DNA from: Halieaceae bacterium
GTDB lineage: Bacteria > Pseudomonadota > Gammaproteobacteria > Pseudomonadales > Halieaceae
DNA: 64,000 nt
NCBI GenBank assembly: GCA_902631395.1
Contig: CACOYM010000012.1
Location: 1-64,000, forward strand
Reading direction: 5' to 3'
Part shown: piece by piece, positions 37,248 to 46,367 of the stretch
Position numbering within the stretch: position 1 is the first letter of the stretch
How the letters are laid out: every line of letters starts with the position of its first letter
Position numbers and translations under genes: made by a program
The notes under the pieces: model-generated
What the model was told of the DNA's origin: nothing
The model's database searches: none
Seen by the model: the letters and a program-made list of their open reading frames with translations, nothing else

Positions 37248-37993
37248 GCGAGGCCTAATTTGCGTCGGGCGGGCCGTGTGATGACCCGTTGGTGGTAGAT
37301 GATCAGCGTGAGACCTACGACTAGAGGAACGGCCCAAAGCCCCGGTTGCAGCGCCAGCTCAGGAAGCAGTCGCACCGCGCCGAAAGCAAAGAAGGCGGTG
37401 TAAACCGAGATACCCGCGCCGACAAGGCATTTTATGTGTTCCTTTATGCGATCGGTTGGCAGTGGCTCCGGTTTGTAGATGAACCACAGATTGGTCGCGA
37501 CGGTGGCAAAGCCCACCATCGATATGCCCATCATCATGGGCTCTAGAGCGAGAACACCCCTGGCGAGGCAGTTGGTGGAGACCGCGGTTAGTAACGCTTG
37601 TGAAAGCAAGTTATGCCACGCACGGTTGAGCCGATGGTTACGACCATTACGCAAGCTTAACCAGCCTTGCCAGGCCAGGTTGATCGTTAGTGTAGCGAGG
37701 TACAGCATCATCCAGCCGAAGATGTTGGTGATCGCCTGCGGGTCCGAGAAGATGTCATGCTGTGCTAAATGCGGATGCGTGCCAGTGGGGTCAGACAGCG
37801 TGGTCAGGCTGATCGCGACCGCGGTAAAGCCGGTTGCGATCATCGACTGCACAAAAATCGTCCCAGCGCGCCGGTGGAGTGCGCTACCTTTTTTACCCGC
37901 AATGGGAATCCACACTACGACGAGCCCTACCGTGCCCGTGACGATGTGGAGTCCGACCAACCACTCAAAAAGGGTGTGGGTCGACAGTATCAC
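37244..37993 (-). CDS. DUF2306-like integral membrane protein
   Basis: A protein of about 249 residues with six to seven membrane segments. The first part, LHIVTGTVGLVVVWIPIAGKKGSALHRRAGTIFVQSM, resembles DUF2306 proteins (His-rich ends, LHRRxG). No function is known. GTG 37993 is chosen because it follows a run of ten G on the coding strand; ATG 38035 is in frame but would abut the divergent P450 start with no ribosome site. The frame continues far upstream inside the P450 gene, which is not meaningful. It is joined to crtD by an ATGA overlap. Confidence 0.7.
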   Translation of the reverse strand: MILSTHTLFEWLVGLHIVTGTVGLVVVWIPIAGKKGSALHRRAGTIFVQSMIATGFTAVAISLTTLSDPTGTHPHLAQHDIFSDPQAITNIFGWMMLYLATLTINLAWQGWLSLRNGRNHRLNRAWHNLLSQALLTAVSTNCLARGVLALEPMMMGISMVGFATVATNLWFIYKPEPLPTDRIKEHIKCLVGAGISVYTAFFAFGAVRLLPELALQPGLWAVPLVVGLTLIIYHQRVITRPARRKLGLA

Positions 37994-38035
37994 ATCCCCC
38001 CCCCCATACTTCTCTCGTTCTGTTGGGGAGCTCAT

Positions 38036-39421
38036 ATGACAGTCGCCGAACTCTATATTCCTCCCAAACCACTCTCGCTGTGGTCTGTTGTTGCATTGGC
38101 TCGGGTGCTCTGGAAGGGCGACGGTAACTTGCTCGAGTTGTTGCCCGCCGCTGCCTATCGCTTTGATATTGGCAACCTGGGCTACTCGCGGCGGTCGACC
38201 GTGCTGTTTAACGACCCTGATGCGGTTCGCGAGATCATGCGCGACGCTGACGGCGTCTTCCCGAAAAGTGACCTGATGGTTAGCGCTTTGGAGCATTTGA
38301 TTGGTGACAGCATCTTTGTCACCGACGGCGAGCGCTGGAAGCGTCAGCGCGCCATGATCGATCCTGCGTTTTCGCACATGCGGATCAGCCACGCTTTTGG
38401 TGCGATGAAAGCCGCAGTCGATGATCATATTTCGACTTTGCAGGAGAGGGCGGCTTCGGGCGAGACGTTTTCCCTTGATTTGGCGATGAGTCACTTGACC
38501 GCCGATATTATTTGCCGCACGGTTTTCTCGACACCACTGCAGACCGGTGTGGCCGTCGACATTTTCGAGGACTTCAACCTGTTCGAGCGCTCTGCAGTGC
38601 AGGTAGACGTGCTGCGCCTGATCTTCAAACCTGCTTGGAGTGATGTTCCGCAGCCCCCGGAAGTGCTGGCTGCTTGCGAGCGCATTCGCCGTCATCTTGG
38701 CACGTTGGTGGACTCGCATCTTGAGCACCCGGCGTCTTTTGATGACATTGCGACTACTGTGATTGCCGCTACAGATCAGCAGACCGGCGAGCGGTTCACG
38801 CGTGAGGAGCTGATTGATCAGCTCGGTGTTTTTTTTCTGGCTGGCCACGAGACCACGGCGAGCGCGCTGACTTGGGCATTTTACATGCTCGCTGACCGGC
38901 CGCATTGGCTTGACCGATTGCGCGCGGAGGTTTCTTCGGTGGTTGGCGATGCCCCGCTGACTTTTGAACACACGCGTCAACTGCCACTCATCAAGGCTTT
39001 TTTCAAAGAGACCCTGAGGCTTTACCCTCCGATTACCTTCATGCCTCGTGTCGCACTGCGCGAAGCTACGGTGGCGGGGCGACGCTTGCGCAAAGGCGCC
39101 TTGGTGATGATCGCGCCCTGGACATTGCAGCGTCACAGCAAATGGTGGCCGGACCCACATGCTTTCAAACCTGAGCGCTTTCTGCCCGAGCAGGAAAAGA
39201 CCGTGGCGCAGGGTGCCTATATTCCCTTTGGGCAAGGGCCACATACCTGTGTGGGAGCCGGTTTCGCGCAGACCGAGAGTGTGCTGATTCTGGCTGAATT
39301 GGCGCGGCGCTTCGATTGGATATTGACCCCGGGTCAAACTGTGCGACCCGCAGCGCGCATGACGACCCGTCCAGTGGAGCAGGTCACGCTTCACGTTCGC
39401 CCCCAAGGGTCTCAAGGTTAG
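38036..39421 (+). CDS. Cytochrome P450
   Basis: A 461-residue class I-type P450: I-helix AGHETT (269-274), ExxR in KETLR (325-328), PERF and the heme-binding loop FGQGPHTCVGAG with Cys405. GGGGAG lies 5 nt before ATG 38036. No N-terminal membrane anchor is obvious. It lies next to crtD in a carotenoid-rich cluster lacking crtA, so oxygenation of a carotenoid is a reasonable guess, not a demonstrated one. Its end overlaps the convergent ATP-grasp gene by 38 nt. Redox partners may include the nearby rubredoxin system, though P450s normally use ferredoxins. Confidence 0.9.
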   Translation: MTVAELYIPPKPLSLWSVVALARVLWKGDGNLLELLPAAAYRFDIGNLGYSRRSTVLFNDPDAVREIMRDADGVFPKSDLMVSALEHLIGDSIFVTDGERWKRQRAMIDPAFSHMRISHAFGAMKAAVDDHISTLQERAASGETFSLDLAMSHLTADIICRTVFSTPLQTGVAVDIFEDFNLFERSAVQVDVLRLIFKPAWSDVPQPPEVLAACERIRRHLGTLVDSHLEHPASFDDIATTVIAATDQQTGERFTREELIDQLGVFFLAGHETTASALTWAFYMLADRPHWLDRLRAEVSSVVGDAPLTFEHTRQLPLIKAFFKETLRLYPPITFMPRVALREATVAGRRLRKGALVMIAPWTLQRHSKWWPDPHAFKPERFLPEQEKTVAQGAYIPFGQGPHTCVGAGFAQTESVLILAELARRFDWILTPGQTVRPAARMTTRPVEQVTLHVRPQGSQG

Positions 39422-40577
39422 GCGCGTCCAACCGTTTCGCCTCGTACCAATGCCAAGCGATGTCGCACTGGCTGGCGTCGCCAATCGGCATGCGCTTGCG
39501 AATCGATTTCCAAATAAATTCCCAACAGAGTGGTGTCATCAGAAGAAAGGGGAGTGGGTCTCGCCAGGACCACACCACATCGCGTGACGCCAACAGATCT
39601 CTCCAGCAGCTCAGAAGCTTCCGTATGCGCAAGCGCAGTAAGTGCTTGTAAGCCTCCGTCAGAGTCGAGTAGCTCCACTGTGCCCGCTTGCCCGCAGGCG
39701 CAATCGAGGCAACCGCCGATGCGTTGCCCATGACTGCGGCGCCCAGCCAAGCCTCGTCAATAAAATGGATGCCGCTGCTGGCCCGTGGGTTACACTCGAT
39801 CCCCCATGGAATGCCGCCACGGTCCAAAATAAAATCGAAGCTTATGAATCCTGTGGTGCCAGTGTCTGCCAAAAACTGCTCAATCCATTGTTTCACCGAG
39901 AACGGTGTCGGTGCACTTTTGAATCCCACCGCAACAGTGCCGCTGTGCGTGCTACCGCGGTAGCTTGCAGTGGCTATTGCCCGCCCGTCCACTACCCAAC
40001 TGATGGTGTAAAGATGTGTACCATCGACCTTGCGCTGCACCAGCAGATTGTTGGAGGGCGGAGGCAATGTGCTGCCGGGGGGAACGAATGAAACGTCGGT
40101 GCCTGAGCAACCCCGTCGGGGCTTCAAGACGCATTCGGTTTGGCGAACCAAGCCGCGAGCTTCCGGGTCGGCAGTGGTAAATACAGACGGCGCCGTCACA
40201 CCCCGTTCAATGGCGTGATTCACGAAGGCGAGTTTGTCATGCCATTGCGTGACCCACGAGGCCGAGGGCCCCACGTAGCGAACGTTTTTTGGTAGCTTCG
40301 GCGCGAGGTTGGCCACGTGGCAGATTTCTTCTGATACGGGTATGAGGTCAGTCACTTGCTCCCGATCGATGATGTCGAGAATATCGCTTTCCCATGCGCG
40401 AATATCGGTATTTGGCGCTGTTACCTGAAAGTTTTTGGAGACCGAAAGGCTGACTGAGCATAGCTGGCGCTTTAGTGGATCGGCCACTAGAACACGGACA
40501 CCATGGCGATGAAGGCTGCGCGCCAGCGTTAGCGCCTTTGGAAATCGCCCAACTGTGAGAAGTGCCGTTCTGTTCAC
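39384..40577 (-). CDS. ATP-grasp domain protein
   Basis: A 397-residue protein with an N-terminal preATP-grasp fold (TVGRFPKALTLARSLHRHGVRVLVAD, IPVSEE), the ATP-grasp core CVLKPRRGCSGTD...LLVQRKVDG, GFISFDFILDRGG and the metal-binding IECNPRASSGIHF. Residues after about 290 are basic and Trp-rich with a short hydrophobic stretch (DPLPFLLMTPLCWEFIW) that may touch membrane. ATP-grasp ligases join a carboxylate to an amine, thiol or other nucleophile via acyl-phosphate. The substrate is unknown. Start is GTG 40577. Its place beside P450 and crtD is unusual. Confidence 0.8.
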   Translation of the reverse strand: MNRTALLTVGRFPKALTLARSLHRHGVRVLVADPLKRQLCSVSLSVSKNFQVTAPNTDIRAWESDILDIIDREQVTDLIPVSEEICHVANLAPKLPKNVRYVGPSASWVTQWHDKLAFVNHAIERGVTAPSVFTTADPEARGLVRQTECVLKPRRGCSGTDVSFVPPGSTLPPPSNNLLVQRKVDGTHLYTISWVVDGRAIATASYRGSTHSGTVAVGFKSAPTPFSVKQWIEQFLADTGTTGFISFDFILDRGGIPWGIECNPRASSGIHFIDEAWLGAAVMGNASAVASIAPAGKRAQWSYSTLTEAYKHLLRLRIRKLLSCWRDLLASRDVVWSWRDPLPFLLMTPLCWEFIWKSIRKRMPIGDASQCDIAWHWYEAKRLDAPNLETLGGEREA

Positions 40578-41185
40578 GATTTTGCGCCAATACTGCCCCT
40601 TTGTAAAAATACTTTTACTTTATTTGCGTCTAACAATCTATACATATTGTTGCCGCTGACGGATCCCGCTGGTCATTGCTGAGGAAATGTTTTTAATGAA
40701 ATGGACGGCGCGAGACGGTTACGTCCAGATTTCGGGGCCAGGGGTAGATGCTTTCTTGATGGCAGAAAGCAGCGCCAGTTGAGTCACAAGTAGGGCAAAC
40801 TTTGGTCGCTGTTAAGGCCTTCCGGCAACGAGCGCGGAATTACGTGGGAGACAGTGGGCGTGTTTGTTTTGCTTCTGTAGTGGCAGTGCAGCGAGCCGAG
40901 ACGCTGTTTAACAGAGGCGAGTTGCGCTATCGTGAGTATCCACTGACATGCACGAATTGTGCGGTCTCCCAGTCGGCTATGATCGTAAAGTAAGTTATGA
41001 ACGCTAAGTTGGCGATAAATCAGGCGACGCACCTCGCTTGCGGTGGAGGTTGCGCCCAGCAAACGCGCATTGTGATTCGATAAAGAAGCCCCGCGCACTG
41101 CGTTCTTGCGTGACACCTGTGCAGCATGCTGGCACTCTGCACGCCGTTATCACAGAAGTACTCGAGATAGAGAGGAATGCCATTT
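40578..41185. other. Gene-poor spacer at the edge of the photosynthesis cluster
   Basis: About 600 bp without a convincing gene. It holds an inverted repeat ACAAT-N8-ATTGT (40633-40650) about 55 bp upstream of the ATP-grasp start codon, which could be an operator. A 28-codon frame (40696-40782) with AGGA upstream is seen, but has no recognisable character. No RNA gene or insertion element was recognised. Confidence 0.4.
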
Positions 41186-42562
41186 ATGGCTCAATGGGAA
41201 TGCATAGTCTGCGGACTGATTTACGACGAGAAAGAGGGCTGGCCCGAGGACGGCATTGCGCCTGGTACCAAGTGGGGAGACGTACCTGACGACTGGACCT
41301 GCCCGGACTGTGGTGTGGGTAAAGAAGACTTTGAATTGATTCCGGGATCTGATGCAGAGGACGCCCCTGCAGATGATGCAGACGCCGAAGGCGCTGCCGA
41401 TGCCAGCGCGCGATCCGTCGTGGTGATCGGGTCCGGACTGGCCGGTTATGGCCTGGTCCGCGAGTTGCGACGCAAGGACGAATCCGTTGCAATCACGGTT
41501 CTGACGTCTGATGGGGGCGAGGGCTATTCAAAGCCGATGATCTCGACGGGCTACACCAAAGACCTCAACGCTGACAAGCTGGCGGCACAGAGCGCCAAGG
41601 AGTTGGCAGAACAGCTTAATGTGACCGTCCGCACTCGTACCCGGGTCGCCAGTATTGATACCCAGACACAAACTGTGCATCTAGATGGTGGTGAGGTGTT
41701 GCCCTACAGCGAGTTGGTGCTGGCATTAGGGGCCGAGTTAATTCGACCACCCATTGGCGGTGATGCCGCTAATGATGTGCTTGGGGTTAACGATCTGGAT
41801 GATTACCGGCGCTTCCAGGATCTGTTAGCTGCCAAAGGCGCTAAAAGGGTTGCCATAATCGGCGCAGGGTTGATCGGCTGCGAGTTCACCAACGATCTAT
41901 TGAACGGCGGTTTTACGGTCGAGGCTGTCGACCCCATGGGTTGGTGTTTACCGACGCTCTTGCCGGAGCAATTGGGTCGGGCCTTACAGGCGGCCCTTGA
42001 AGAAAAGGGCGCGACCTTCCATTTTGGTCCGCTAGCCACCGAAGTGAACCGAGCTGGTGAAGGTTACGCGGTCACTCTGAATAATGGTGAAACCATCGAG
42101 GCCGATGCGGTGTTGTGTGCTGTCGGTGTAAGACCGCGCACGGGCTTAGCGAGCGATGCGGGCATTGAGGTGAATCGTGGGATCGTTACAGACCGGCAAC
42201 TGCGCACCAATGCACCCAACGTCTTCGCCATGGGCGATTGCGCCGAAGTGGCCGGCCACGTGCTGGTGTATGTGGCGCCACTCATGGCGGCGGCACGTGC
42301 ATTGGCTGCAACGCTCGCTGGTGAGGCGACTGATGTCAGCTATCCAGCGATGCCGGTGGCGATCAAAACACCGGCCTGCCCGGTGGTGGTATCGCCACCC
42401 GCTAGAAACGCCGAGGGTGAGTGGCACTTTGAGGGCGATGCGCCCGATATCAAAGCGCTATTCCGATCTGGTGCGGGCGATCTGTTAGGCTTTGCGCTGA
42501 CCGGCCAAGCGGTCAAAGAGCGCATGGCATTGACCAAAGACTTACCCGCGATTCTCGGCTGA
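41186..42562 (+). CDS. Rubredoxin-rubredoxin reductase fusion protein
   Basis: A 458-residue fusion. Residues 1-55 are a rubredoxin with Fe ligands C6, C9, C39 and C42 (CIVCG...CPDCG). An Asp/Ala-rich linker (about 56-75) leads to an FAD/NAD(P)H pyridine nucleotide reductase with VVVIGSGLAGYG, VAIIGAGLIGCEF and NVFAMGDCAEV. Rubredoxin reductases pass electrons from NAD(P)H to rubredoxin for alkane hydroxylases or oxygen/peroxide reduction; here donor and carrier are one chain. ATG 41186 (MAQWEC) has GAGAGGA 10 nt upstream; ATG 41177 is the alternative. It borders the photosynthesis cluster, so it might feed an oxygenase there. Confidence 0.92.
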   Translation: MAQWECIVCGLIYDEKEGWPEDGIAPGTKWGDVPDDWTCPDCGVGKEDFELIPGSDAEDAPADDADAEGAADASARSVVVIGSGLAGYGLVRELRRKDESVAITVLTSDGGEGYSKPMISTGYTKDLNADKLAAQSAKELAEQLNVTVRTRTRVASIDTQTQTVHLDGGEVLPYSELVLALGAELIRPPIGGDAANDVLGVNDLDDYRRFQDLLAAKGAKRVAIIGAGLIGCEFTNDLLNGGFTVEAVDPMGWCLPTLLPEQLGRALQAALEEKGATFHFGPLATEVNRAGEGYAVTLNNGETIEADAVLCAVGVRPRTGLASDAGIEVNRGIVTDRQLRTNAPNVFAMGDCAEVAGHVLVYVAPLMAAARALAATLAGEATDVSYPAMPVAIKTPACPVVVSPPARNAEGEWHFEGDAPDIKALFRSGAGDLLGFALTGQAVKERMALTKDLPAILG

Positions 42563-42575
42563 AGTGGCTGAGGCG

Positions 42576-43496
42576 TTAACTGCTCAAAAGCGCTTCCAGT
42601 TTTTCCTGATCAGCAATAAAGCGCCGAATCCCATCGCTTAATTTTTCCGACACCATCGGGTCCTGATTATTTGCCAATAGAAAATCGCTGTGACTGATTG
42701 TTGCTGGCCGGGGGGATCTGTCCCCGCTGTCAGACAAGCGTCGCGGCAGGACGCTCTCGTCGGCTTCCAGATGCTTCAACAGATCAGGGCTAATGGTCAG
42801 TCGATCACAGCCAGCGAGCGCCTCAATCTGGCCAGTGTTGCGGAAGCTCGCTCCCATGACGACGGTGTTGTAACTGTGGGCTTTGAAATGGTTGTAGATC
42901 CGAGTAACTGATTGGACGCCGGGGTCGTCGGTTGGATCTTGAATCACGGGATTCGTGTTGGCGATGTACCAATCGGTAATGCGGCCGACAAAGGGCGAAA
43001 TCAGAAACACCCCTGCGTCGGCGCAAGCACAGGCCTGTTCAAAACTGAAGATCAGCGTGGCGTTACAGTGGATGCCGTGCTGCTCGAGCTTCTGCGCCGC
43101 CCGAATCCCCTCCCAGGTCGCCGCAACCTTTATGAGTACGCGATCGCTGCCGATGCCTGCGTCCTCATAAAGCCCGATGAGTTTCTCGGCTTTGGAGATT
43201 GTTGCCTCAGTATCGAAAGAGAGACGTGCGTCGACCTCTGTGCTGATGACGCCCGGGATGACTTGATTGATCTTGGCCCCGACGCACACCGAAAAGCGGT
43301 CAATCTTCTCAGCCACAGCATCTTGAGATGCCGTCAGCGCAGCGACTTCATCAGCGAACTCCGGCAACGCCGCGGCCTTGAGCAACAGCGAAGGATTTGT
43401 GGTGGCGTCCGTGGGTTTAAGCCGTGTAATGGCCTCGAGATCACCCGTATCTGCCACGACTGTGGTCATGGCGCGCAGCTGTTCTAGCTTGTTCAT
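42576..43496 (-). CDS. tal: Transaldolase
   Basis: Transaldolase of the non-oxidative pentose phosphate pathway. The 306-residue class I enzyme has [13 protein letters not shown], the Schiff-base lysine K123 in [32 protein letters not shown] and [11 protein letters not shown]. Length and motifs match the TalB type. It is convergent to the rubredoxin reductase gene with 13 nt between, and its 5' side faces the dehydrogenase at 43634. No unusual feature was seen. Confidence 0.96.
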   Translation of the reverse strand: MNKLEQLRAMTTVVADTGDLEAITRLKPTDATTNPSLLLKAAALPEFADEVAALTASQDAVAEKIDRFSVCVGAKINQVIPGVISTEVDARLSFDTEATISKAEKLIGLYEDAGIGSDRVLIKVAATWEGIRAAQKLEQHGIHCNATLIFSFEQACACADAGVFLISPFVGRITDWYIANTNPVIQDPTDDPGVQSVTRIYNHFKAHSYNTVVMGASFRNTGQIEALAGCDRLTISPDLLKHLEADESVLPRRLSDSGDRSPRPATISHSDFLLANNQDPMVSEKLSDGIRRFIADQEKLEALLSS

Positions 43497-43633
43497 GAAT
43501 TACCGCTCGCTTGGGACCCGGAAAAGCAGCGCCCACAAAAATCTCGCTTTCTAGCGTGAGCTTAGCAGAGTGATCCCGTTTATGGGCGGTTAGCCCTTAT
43601 ACTGAAGGGTCTTACATCGACGGAAAACTTGAT

Positions 43634-44638
43634 ATGCACGCCATGAAGCTCAACGCCCCGGGCGGCCTCGACCAGCTCCGCCCCGCCGAGATTGAACCCC
43701 GCGCGCCGGACTTTGGTGAAATACAGGTCGATATCAAGGCCACCTCACTCAACTTTCATGATTACGCAGTCGTGACGGGGCTGATCCCGGCGGGCGATGG
43801 TCGAGTACCTATGTCTGACGGTGCCGGTGTGGTGACCGCAGTTGGGGAGGGTGTAACGACTTTTGCCAAGGGGGATCGGGTATTGAGTTATTTCTTTCCC
43901 AACTGGGCGGGGGGCAGGCCAACGTTGCCCGATCTACTGGGCGTGCCCGGAGATCACGTTGATGGCTTTGCCGCTCAGACCGTGACCATGCCAGCCACAG
44001 CCTTCAGCCGCATGCCTGCCAACCTCGATTTCGAGGCGGCGTCGACCCTGAGCTGTGCGGGGTTGACCGCCTGGCGTGCTCTGGTAGTTGAGACGGATCT
44101 CAAGCCTGGGGACTGGGTACTAGTGCAGGGCAGCGGCGGCGTGTCCGTGGCGGCGCTGCAAATTGCGCGCATGATGGGCTGCCGCGTGATCGCCACCTCG
44201 TCCTCCGATGCCAAGCTTGGGCGGCTGGGGGCGCTGGGCGCCGAGGGACTAATTAATTATAAGACGCACGCTAACTGGGGTGAAAAAGCATTTGAGCTGA
44301 CGGGCGGCACTGGTGTGAATCTCGTGGTCGAGGTGGGTGGCCCGGGGAATCTCCCTCAATCGATCAGCGCGCTAGCAGTGGATGGGTGCATTAGTCTGAT
44401 CGGAGTACTCACCGGTTGGTCAGGAGAGGTGCCCACCGCGGCATTGATGACCAAGAATGGCAGACTCAGTGGCATTACCGTAGGCAGTCATGCGGATCAG
44501 GCCAATATGATTGCCGCGGTAGAGGCGCACGGCATGCAGCCGGTCATCGATAAAACCTATCCACTCGCTGAATTGACTGATGCCTTCCGGTATCAGGAGT
44601 CACAACAGCACTTTGGTAAGATCTGTGTCAGTCTCTGA
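43634..44638 (+). CDS. Zinc-independent medium-chain alcohol dehydrogenase/quinone oxidoreductase
   Basis: A 334-residue NAD(P)-dependent medium-chain dehydrogenase. It has a GroES-like N-terminal domain (SLNFHDYAVVTGLIP, MSDGAGVVTAVGEGV) and a Rossmann fold (VLVQGSGGVSVAALQIAR). The structural-zinc Cys cluster is absent and the catalytic Cys position is Asn, as in quinone oxidoreductase-like members. The substrate is not predictable. It stands alone between transaldolase and two secreted proteins, with about 80 bp to the next gene. Confidence 0.88.
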   Translation: MHAMKLNAPGGLDQLRPAEIEPRAPDFGEIQVDIKATSLNFHDYAVVTGLIPAGDGRVPMSDGAGVVTAVGEGVTTFAKGDRVLSYFFPNWAGGRPTLPDLLGVPGDHVDGFAAQTVTMPATAFSRMPANLDFEAASTLSCAGLTAWRALVVETDLKPGDWVLVQGSGGVSVAALQIARMMGCRVIATSSSDAKLGRLGALGAEGLINYKTHANWGEKAFELTGGTGVNLVVEVGGPGNLPQSISALAVDGCISLIGVLTGWSGEVPTAALMTKNGRLSGITVGSHADQANMIAAVEAHGMQPVIDKTYPLAELTDAFRYQESQQHFGKICVSL

Positions 44639-44719
44639 AGCTGCCCGCGTTTGTGGTCGACATCGTTCTGCCATAGTGTGGCGATTGAAGCTGAAACCTA
44701 ATCAAATAAGGGGAGAAAG

Positions 44720-45319
44720 ATGACACGTTTTTTGATTGCAGCGGCGATCGCTGTTCTGGGTATCAGCGCCCAGGCCGGCGAGCCCAATGGAGCGCACGAC
44801 GGCATTGAATGGCAGGTCTGGGCTTACTCTTCGGCGGCACCGGCGCCGCTAGGCACCAATGCTACAGTGCTGGGGTTGGATGGCTCGTTACTCCGCGAGG
44901 GTACAAACGGATGGACCTGCATGGTGGGTAACCCGCGCCCTGCACCTGAGGGCGGTTGGCCCACGGCTCACGACGCCATGCCTGTGTGCACTGACGATGT
45001 GGGCATGAAATGGATGAGCGATTTCATGGCGGGTAAGGCACCCGAGATTGAGCGCGATACCTTTATGTGGATGCTTCACGGTGACGTGGGTGAGGACAAC
45101 ACTACCGCTGGCGTGCTCAATCAAGCGGATGCCAAGGACCCCTTGCAGTGGATCGAGTCGGGCCCACATTTGATGCTCCTGCCCCGCGAACCTGCGTCTC
45201 TGGATGGCATGAGCGATGACTTCAACACTGGCGCGCCTTATGTGATGTTTCCGGGTACGCCGGGCGCTCATGTCATGATCCCGACCAACGGCTACTACAA
45301 GTATCAGGATCCACGATAA
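44720..45319 (+). CDS. Secreted protein of unknown function
   Basis: A 199-residue protein with a clear signal peptide (MTRFLIAAAIAVLGISAQA, cleavage likely near residue 19). The mature part has two cysteines in WTCMVGNPRP and MPVCTDDVGM that could form a disulfide, many Pro/Gly and a C-terminal TNGYYKYQDPR. No family with a known job is recognised. GGGGAG upstream supports ATG 44720. It is followed 53 bp later by another small secreted protein, so the two are probably co-expressed. Confidence 0.8.
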   Translation: MTRFLIAAAIAVLGISAQAGEPNGAHDGIEWQVWAYSSAAPAPLGTNATVLGLDGSLLREGTNGWTCMVGNPRPAPEGGWPTAHDAMPVCTDDVGMKWMSDFMAGKAPEIERDTFMWMLHGDVGEDNTTAGVLNQADAKDPLQWIESGPHLMLLPREPASLDGMSDDFNTGAPYVMFPGTPGAHVMIPTNGYYKYQDPR

Positions 45320-45372
45320 ACCCTGGCAGGGGCTGCTTGCGTATGGGGCCTCGCCACCAAAGGAGAACACCG

Positions 45373-45780
45373 ATGACAGTGATTAAGACGACAGCGCTTG
45401 CGCTAACGGCTTTGCTGATATCCGCGACCTCGGCAGCAGGCCACCACGAAGAATGGGAAGGCCCGATGCTGGCTGCCAAGCCTGGACAGATTGTGATTGT
45501 TTACTACTGGCCCTGCGCTGACGCAGATAGCGGAATGTCCGTGCTTAAGGAAATGATTGCCTATGAGCGTGGTGCCTCGCCCCATCCTTACTCGGCGGCG
45601 CCGGCGATCCATTCAGACGGTGCGTTGGTATCTGTTGACGTGCATTCATCTGCCGAGTCGATGGACAAAGCCGTTGCCTGGCAGCAGTCCGACGCAACGT
45701 GGCAGGCGCAATTCGCTGAAATGGAAGCTGCGTGCGGTTCAGCGGACGATCTTTCCACCAATGTGCTGACCATGAAATAG
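45373..45780 (+). CDS. Small secreted protein of unknown function
   Basis: A 135-residue protein starting MTVIKTTALALTALLISATSAAG, a signal peptide, followed by HHEEWEGPMLAAKPGQIVIVYYWPCADADSG. Two cysteines (YYWPC and EAACG) may pair. The strand-helix pattern recalls ferredoxin-like dimeric barrels, but this is only an impression. AAAGGAG lies upstream of ATG 45373. It probably shares a transcript with the secreted gene at 44720. Confidence 0.78.
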   Translation: MTVIKTTALALTALLISATSAAGHHEEWEGPMLAAKPGQIVIVYYWPCADADSGMSVLKEMIAYERGASPHPYSAAPAIHSDGALVSVDVHSSAESMDKAVAWQQSDATWQAQFAEMEAACGSADDLSTNVLTMK

Positions 45781-45960
45781 AGCATCATCGAACCGATCGC
45801 GAGCGCGAACTTGGCCGGGTCTTTTACGCTCGCTCATGCGGGGCGCACTCAGGCGAAATTAAATGTGTTGCGACAGGGCAGGGTTAGCTGTGATAACGAT
45901 AAGTCGAGACACGCTGCGGTCAGCAGCAAAAATTCGCACCAATAGCGAGAGCGGTCAATC

Positions 45961-46143
45961 CTACATCCGATCCGTTCGCTCATCGCGTTCGTTGCGCACT
46001 TGTTTGCGATGCTCCCAGATGGCGTAGGTCATGACGACAACCCCTAATGCAACCAGCAGCAACACTTGAGTCATACTAAAACCGTAAAGCCCGCATTCCG
46101 TAAGCCGTTCGATGAGGGAATAACTGCTCACAGGACATTCCAT
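45961..46143 (-). CDS. Possible small single-pass membrane protein
   Basis: A 60-codon frame with one hydrophobic helix (MTQVLLLVALGVVVMTYAIW, residues 24-43) and a charged C-terminus (EHRKQVRNERDERTDRM). The pattern resembles small inner-membrane proteins; an internal ATG at 46074 gives a 37-residue version that begins right at the helix. No clear ribosome site is seen for either start, so expression is uncertain. Confidence 0.35.
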   Translation of the reverse strand: MECPVSSYSLIERLTECGLYGFSMTQVLLLVALGVVVMTYAIWEHRKQVRNERDERTDRM

Positions 46144-46367
46144 AAATTGATTACCGCAGCGACGCCCTCATAGTGTAAGCGATTAATAGCGGACCTTTAT
46201 TTTGAGGGACCTGAGCTGCTCGCAGCAAGCAGTCAAGTGCCGCATGATCAATCCCTCTGCTTGCTCCGCCTTAAAAAGAGGCCCAGCAGCGCGGTGCAAC
46301 CCCGGAAGCGCATTTTGAGAACGCTGCTCGCTGAGTTTGAGGCGACACGCGGCGTTCCGCGACAAGG
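46144..46367. other. Spacer downstream of sat
   Basis: No gene, terminator or RNA was recognised here. A 60-codon frame on the minus strand begins 2 nt after sat but has no protein-like character. Confidence 0.3.

Noticed and set aside
38036-39484. Extension of the DUF2306-like frame through the whole P450 gene
   Set aside because: The frame is open only as the antisense of the P450; the added residues are basic and low in hydrophobic pattern.
40696-40782. 28-codon frame with an AGGA site
   Set aside because: Too short and without helix, repeat or family character to support as a gene.
40784-41116. 110-codon minus-strand frame in the spacer before the rubredoxin gene
   Set aside because: No ribosome site, no domain-like pattern, and codon use unlike neighbours.
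46183-46365. 60-codon frame just downstream of sat
   Set aside because: Adjacent to sat by 2 nt but with no hydrophobic or domain pattern and no ribosome site.
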